A DNA stretch of 9,046 bases from JBEKZQ01 sp049509675. Lineage in GTDB: Bacteria; Planctomycetota; Planctomycetia; Pirellulales; Thermoguttaceae. The notes under the pieces are model-generated. The model was not told the DNA's origin, did not search any database, and saw only the letters and a list, made by a program, of their open reading frames with translations. The stretch covers positions 1-9,046 of the forward strand of contig JBEKZQ010000257.1 of the NCBI GenBank assembly GCA_049509675.1, in the 5' to 3' direction. Made by a program: the position numbers and the translations under genes. Shown piece after piece: positions 5,540-9,046 of the stretch (position 1 is its first letter; each line of letters begins with the position of its first letter).

Positions 5540-6421
5540 TTACTCGTTCCTGGCGATGCGCAAACCTAAGTTGACGCAGCGACTGTCGGGCGTGTTCCAG
5601 TTGCGGAAAGACGAGCGTGGCCAGAGCGGGAAGCTGTTCCAGCCGCCGCCCCGACGCACGCGCCGGGTCCCGGAGTCGGGGCCTGGGGGGTCGTCCACGG
5701 GCGATCGGGAATAGTAATCCTCGCCGTACCAATCCGCGCACCATTCCCATGCGTTGCCGTGCATGTCGTGAAGCCCGAATCGGTTGGGCGGGAAGCTGCC
5801 GACCGGGGCCGTGAAGCGGTCGTCTTCGCCCTGGAGAACCATGAGGTTCTGCACGGCCGGAAATGCGGTCCTTCCCTTATCGCTGGTCACCTTGGCCACC
5901 TTGGCTAGGCCCTCGGGATCGTCGCCATTGGAATACCGCGTGGTTGTTCCCGCGCGGCAGGCGTACTCCCATTCGGCTTCGGTCGGCAAGCGGCAGGTCT
6001 TTCCCTCCTTACGGCTGAGCCACTGGCAGAATGCCACCGCATCGTTCCAGGTCACGTTGAGCACGGGATGGTCGTCGGTTTGAGGGAAGCCCGGATTGCG
6101 CCAGTTGTATCGAGGCTTGCGTCCCTCGCAGTGGCCGCTCTTGGGATTGTAACCCCAGCCGCCCTTTCGGTCCTTCTCGGCCTCCGTTTTGTAGCGAGTG
6201 TCCTTGACGAACTGCCGGAAGTTGTCAACAGTGACCTCATGGACGCTGAGTAGTTGCCGGAGCCGGACAAAGGCCCGCATGATCTGGATGTTGACCTCGA
6301 CAGCCCGTGAGCTTCGCAGGACGCTGGACAGCATGGCCACCCCTTGCTCGGTGAAGGCATAGGGGAGGTACTTGCGATGTTGTCCGCGGCCGCTCTTTAA
6401 GATCACAGTTTGTGATCTCAA
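5540..6421 (-). pseudogene. In-frame chimera: truncated ORF6N domain joined to truncated FGE/SUMF1 domain
   Basis: The frame encodes 293 residues from a TTG at 6421. Residues 1-60 (LRSQTVILK, then RKYLPYAFTEQGVAML, SSVLRS, VNIQIMRAFVRLRQLL) are the middle of an ORF6N domain, a phage-type DNA-binding domain. Its usual first 60-70 residues are missing. At residue 60-62 the sequence switches to HEVTVDNFRQFVKDT, the middle of an FGE-sulfatase domain without its usual start. The rest is typical: PGFPQTDDHPVLNVTWNDAVAFCQWLS, RLPTEAEWEYACRAGT, FGLHDMHGNAWEWCADWY, ending RGGGWNS and NLGLRIARNE. Family-typical RGGSW and GFRVA are altered to RGGGW and GLRIA, and the catalytic cysteine pair is absent. 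No good ribosome site precedes the TTG, and the open frame upstream stops at the TAA that ends the ATPase gene. Most likely a non-functional deletion product; a rare expressed fusion cannot be excluded. Confidence 0.75.
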
Positions 6422-6454
6422 ATCTTGAATTTGTTCGGATGCTCGCCGCCCCCC

Positions 6455-7957
6455 TTACCCCGCCCCGGCGCCGCGGTCCGAGGCGTCCTGATCGCGCTGA
6501 TAGAGGGCCAACACCGACTCGAACGTGCCGCTGGAAATCTGCCATACCGGCTGCTCGTCGCCATGCGCGTTGCAATGCGTGGTCAGCAGGCGATACATGA
6601 ACTTGAAGACGTGCCGCGGCACCCGCAACGTGCCCAGCGCGTCCTTCAAACGCTGCTCGCTGACGGCCGGCTCAAAGAGCTTGGCCAGTCCGGGCGATTG
6701 GTTTTGGCCGGCGCAGGCCTTCAGCCGCGCGTTGGCCAGGTCGAACAGCGACTGGCCGGTCCACTGGAGGGAGCGGACGAGATTCTGCTTATCGAGCCGG
6801 GCCCGCTGATGAAAATCGGCCGGCTGCCGGTCCAGCAAGCGTTCCAACTCGCTGGGGAGCAGCAGTTTGATGCCCAGGCCCGGGTGTTTGAGGAACTTGT
6901 TGTCCAGCATCGGCCAGACCAGCGCCTGCATGAGGTCCGTGGAGCCGTTGACCAGATACGGCTCGTCCACGCGGTCGACCAGCACCAGCAGCCCGTCCAG
7001 GCGGAGCGAACGCAAGAGCCCTTGCAGTTTGGCCAGCAGTTCGTAGCGGTCATCGGTCCGCTGGGCCGACGGCAAGGGCTGGCCGATAAGCTCGCGGCCG
7101 GCAAATTTCATCAGCAGCCGGCGGAGCAGATTGGTATTATGGCTGAGGACCCGCGTGCTGCGGACAATCCGCCGCGCCTGCCAATACCATTTCGCCCAGC
7201 GCAGGCCGTGCGGGAGCCATCCGGCGGCCAGCGCAACGAGCATCCACTGGCAATACGCGACGCGCCACTGCCATTTCCAGGTCAACCAGCCGGCCAAGAC
7301 TGCCAGGAGCATGGTGACGGCAATCCCGACGCCGAGCGACCATTTCGCCCGCCACGTGGGAAAACGCAGCTTGCGGCGCACCTGGTGCCAGCGGGTTTCC
7401 ACGTTCTCGGCCGTCGACTGGTCGTAGCAGGCCGCCAGGAGCAGCAGATCGCGGCCTTGCGGCCGGTCGAGCGACTCCACCGGCAGCGGCTCGTCGCGCG
7501 CGGCCGGGTGCCGGACCTGCTTGACCCCCAAGACGCGATCCACCAACTGGGTCACCGCCAGGGCCAGGACCGCATCGATGTGGTCCCAGAGCCGCCATTG
7601 GCCCAGGGTCCAGTCCATCCGCCGCCGCCAACGGCTGGAGAATCGCTCGCGGAAACGGTCCAGAAACGGATTGAAGTCGTCGTACTGGACCACGAATACC
7701 TGCCGGTCGGGATGATCGGCGTTGTAGTCTTCCAGCCGCCGGGCGATCTGCATGCGGACCGCCGTTTTGCCGGAGCCTTTCTCGCCGAAGACCACGGCCG
7801 TGGCCGGCTCGGAAGGGTCGCCGTAGATCTTGTCCCAGGCCGGATGATAGACGGCGCGGATGCAGGCCCCTTTGAAGACCAGGTCCGTTTGCGCATCTTC
7901 GTCGGCAAAGGGGTTCGAGCCGATGCCGTGGTGTTCCAGGAATTGTTGTATTCTCAT
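6455..7957 (-). CDS. KAP-like P-loop ATPase with membrane hairpin
   Basis: The 500-residue product has Walker A GEKGSGKT at residues 58-65 (K64) after an N-terminal region with SNPFADEDA. A Walker B-like strand GLLVLVDRVDEP lies at 322-333 (D328, D331, E332). Between them, residues about 205-226 and 232-250 are two hydrophobic, Trp-rich segments flanked by Arg and Lys, forming a membrane hairpin. Membrane helices inserted inside the P-loop domain are the hallmark of KAP-family NTPases, whose members include the phage-exclusion protein PifA. The ATPase should be anchored at the inner membrane with its nucleotide domain in the cytoplasm. The assignment to KAP rests on architecture, not on a profile search; another AAA/STAND-type ATPase is possible. 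It starts 12 bases after the stop of the GYF_2 gene, so the two form an operon. The start ATG 7957 is preceded by AGACAGGG, a close and modest ribosome site. The C-terminus ends with GAGAG and looks complete. Confidence 0.75.
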   Translation of the reverse strand: MRIQQFLEHHGIGSNPFADEDAQTDLVFKGACIRAVYHPAWDKIYGDPSEPATAVVFGEKGSGKTAVRMQIARRLEDYNADHPDRQVFVVQYDDFNPFLDRFRERFSSRWRRRMDWTLGQWRLWDHIDAVLALAVTQLVDRVLGVKQVRHPAARDEPLPVESLDRPQGRDLLLLAACYDQSTAENVETRWHQVRRKLRFPTWRAKWSLGVGIAVTMLLAVLAGWLTWKWQWRVAYCQWMLVALAAGWLPHGLRWAKWYWQARRIVRSTRVLSHNTNLLRRLLMKFAGRELIGQPLPSAQRTDDRYELLAKLQGLLRSLRLDGLLVLVDRVDEPYLVNGSTDLMQALVWPMLDNKFLKHPGLGIKLLLPSELERLLDRQPADFHQRARLDKQNLVRSLQWTGQSLFDLANARLKACAGQNQSPGLAKLFEPAVSEQRLKDALGTLRVPRHVFKFMYRLLTTHCNAHGDEQPVWQISSGTFESVLALYQRDQDASDRGAGAG

Positions 7958-7969
7958 CCCTGTCTTCTA

Positions 7970-8830
7970 TCAATGAAAATAAAAGAGCACCCACAGGAAA
8001 ATGCCCATCAACAGCACCACGGCCATGGACAACAGCAGGACGATGGTCAACTGTTGATTCTTGGACCGCGCGGACCGATGCCGGGGCGAATCGTGTTTGA
8101 CCGCAACCTCGCTGGACGCTGCCACGGCGCCGGCGGCAGCCGACTCGACGAAAGACAGGGGATCATTGCCGCGCAGTTGGGGAAAGATCGTGCCGGCCTC
8201 CTGCCAGTCGCGCCAACCTTCGCGCCACACGAGCGAATCGGCGCTCACCCGGCCTTCCGCCAGCCAGGTGCGCATCAGATCGCCGGGGGCCGGCCCGAAC
8301 TGCCCGCCCGAGGGCGGACGGACGTACCAAATCATCTGCGGCGCTTCATTGAGCGGGTCCGGAGTCGCCGGCGTGGTCGCAGCGGGCGGGGTAGAGGGCG
8401 GGATCGCCACCGGCAGCGAGGCCCCTTGCGGCGCCAGCGGTTGGGCCTGGTACTGCGGCGCCGCGACGGTCGGGTACTGAGGCGGCGTGGCCACGGCCAG
8501 CGGCGCGGCCGCGACGGCGTGGATCTCCAGGGGCTCGACGGGGGCATGTGCGCCGGCCGCAACCGCCGGCTCGACAGGGGGCAGGGCGACCGTCTCTTCC
8601 GCGTGGGCCGCCTCTTCGATTTGCGAGACCATCAGGTTCGTGCCCGAATCCTCGCTCGACTCGGCGGGCGAGTGTTCGCTTGCGTGCTCTTTGCCTTTCG
8701 AGGCAGGCCGGGTGCTTTGGGTGGGGATCTGGAATTTCGCGCCGCAGTACGGGCAAATTCCCCGCCTGCCGGCCTGAAATTCCTTGACGTTCAGTTTATG
8801 TCCGTTCGGGCAATAAAAGCGAATACCCAT
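7970..8830 (-). CDS. Zinc-ribbon/GYF_2 protein with C-terminal membrane anchor
   Basis: The 286-residue product has three parts. An N-terminal zinc ribbon carries C7, H11 (or a further ligand), C26 and C29 in FYCPNGH and ICPYCG. Residues about 38-165 form a low-complexity linker, acidic first and then Pro/Ala-rich with APQYQAQPLAP-type stretches. A GYF_2 domain spans about 167-218: IWYVRPPSGGQFGP, LMRTWLAEGRVSADSLVWREGWRDWQEA. Residues 261-284 are one hydrophobic membrane helix, followed by two residues, so the protein is tail-anchored with its domains in the cytoplasm. GYF domains bind proline-rich peptides, and the protein's own linker could be such a ligand; that is inference. The architecture is common in planctomycetes but its role is unknown. 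The gene precedes the KAP-like ATPase by 12 bases. No strong ribosome site precedes ATG 8830; the zinc ribbon starting at residue 4 supports this start. Confidence 0.85.
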   Translation of the reverse strand: MGIRFYCPNGHKLNVKEFQAGRRGICPYCGAKFQIPTQSTRPASKGKEHASEHSPAESSEDSGTNLMVSQIEEAAHAEETVALPPVEPAVAAGAHAPVEPLEIHAVAAAPLAVATPPQYPTVAAPQYQAQPLAPQGASLPVAIPPSTPPAATTPATPDPLNEAPQMIWYVRPPSGGQFGPAPGDLMRTWLAEGRVSADSLVWREGWRDWQEAGTIFPQLRGNDPLSFVESAAAGAVAASSEVAVKHDSPRHRSARSKNQQLTIVLLLSMAVVLLMGIFLWVLFYFH

Positions 8831-8890
8831 TAGTCAACAAGCCGAGCCAGCTTAGGGGTTCACATCTTGGGGTTTGGAGGCAGCCAACCC

Positions 8891-8903
8891 CGCTATTATA
8901 GCG
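8891..8903 (-). promoter_or_regulatory. Candidate -10 box of the GYF_2/ATPase operon, inside a palindrome
   Basis: Read on the minus strand, a perfect TATAAT (8895-8900) lies in the palindrome CGCTAT-A-ATAGCG (8891-8903). At the normal 17-base distance the -35 position reads TTCCGC, a poor match. Transcription from here would start about 57 bases before ATG 8830. The palindrome could let a regulator compete at the -10 box. The -10 match alone makes this plausible but not secure. Confidence 0.35.
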
Positions 8904-8954
8904 TGGTTCTTCAAGCGGCGGAACTGGCTAGTGGTCTGTCCAACTTGAGTTTAC

Positions 8955-9037
8955 GGGTGCCACGGTTGGCTTGTCCAACCGTGTTTCCAGCACTGCTGGG
9001 CAAGCCGGGCACCGACCGGAGGTTGGTCGTGGCACCC
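8955..9037. repeat. Compound inverted repeat at the window end
   Basis: Outer arms GGGTGCCACG (8955-8964) and CGTGGCACCC (9028-9037) are perfect reverse complements. Inside, CACGGTTGG-CTTGT-CCAACCGTG (8961-8983) forms a perfect hairpin with 9-bp arms, and a second decayed hairpin-like block starts CACTGCTGGGCAAGCC (8991-9006). I recall this style of TTGGCTTGTCCAA palindrome as a dispersed repeat in planctomycete genomes. It lies upstream of the GYF_2 operon promoter candidate, and the window ends nine bases after it. Confidence 0.75.
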
Positions 9038-9046
9038 AACCGGTAA

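Noticed and set aside
5540..5700. Diversity-generating retroelement with the FGE C-terminus as variable region
   Set aside because: FGE-fold proteins are common targets of such elements, but no reverse transcriptase and no near-copy of this segment (template repeat) is present in the window.
6425..8833. 802-codon open frame on the plus strand
   Set aside because: It lies exactly opposite the ATPase and GYF_2 genes, both of which have recognisable motifs. It is rich in Gln, Arg, His and Pro and has no domain; long antisense frames are expected opposite GC-rich genes.

Overview
The window looks like chromosomal DNA from a planctomycete, probably of the Pirellulales type. This is an inference from a combination of traits: a secreted formylglycine-generating-enzyme-like (FGE/SUMF1) protein with a PEP-CTERM sorting tail, a zinc-ribbon/GYF_2 membrane protein, a second FGE-fold gene, high GC, and several families of perfect or near-perfect hairpin repeats between genes. 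No rRNA, tRNA, CRISPR array or complete insertion sequence was seen.

Layout. Bases 1-614 (+) hold the 3' part of a DUF6788-type gene, a small protein I associate with transposons, coupled by an ATGA overlap to a short ORF that may be a transposase remnant. Bases 782-3785 (+) hold a small cupin gene and ligA (NAD-dependent DNA ligase), 22 bases apart and probably co-transcribed. The ligase is the most unusual gene here. It is 865 residues instead of the usual 650-700 or so, because its helix-hairpin-helix (HhH) region occurs twice in tandem. Codon usage also shifts sharply near the start of the first HhH copy, so the 3' half looks like a separately evolving or acquired segment.

Bases 3786-3978 lie between convergent genes and hold a paired-hairpin element and a 30-codon coding-like relic on the minus strand. 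Bases 3979-4974 (-) encode the PEP-CTERM FGE-fold protein. Bases 4997-5539 have no gene but carry three hairpin repeats and an AT-rich palindrome. Bases 5540-6421 (-) hold a chimera: the middle of an ORF6N phage-type DNA-binding domain joined in frame to a 5'-truncated FGE-fold domain.

Bases 6455-8830 (-) form a two-gene unit: a zinc-ribbon/GYF_2 protein with a C-terminal membrane anchor, then, after 12 bases, a P-loop ATPase with a membrane hairpin between Walker A and Walker B, as in KAP-family NTPases. A TATAAT-like box lies upstream of the first gene. This pair is the best candidate for an undescribed membrane system. Bases 8831-9046 hold that putative promoter and a compound inverted repeat.

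The window combines housekeeping genes (ligA) with accessory material and visible scars: relic genes, in-frame fusion, truncation and dispersed repeats. All functional statements come from reading the translated sequence; no database search was possible.
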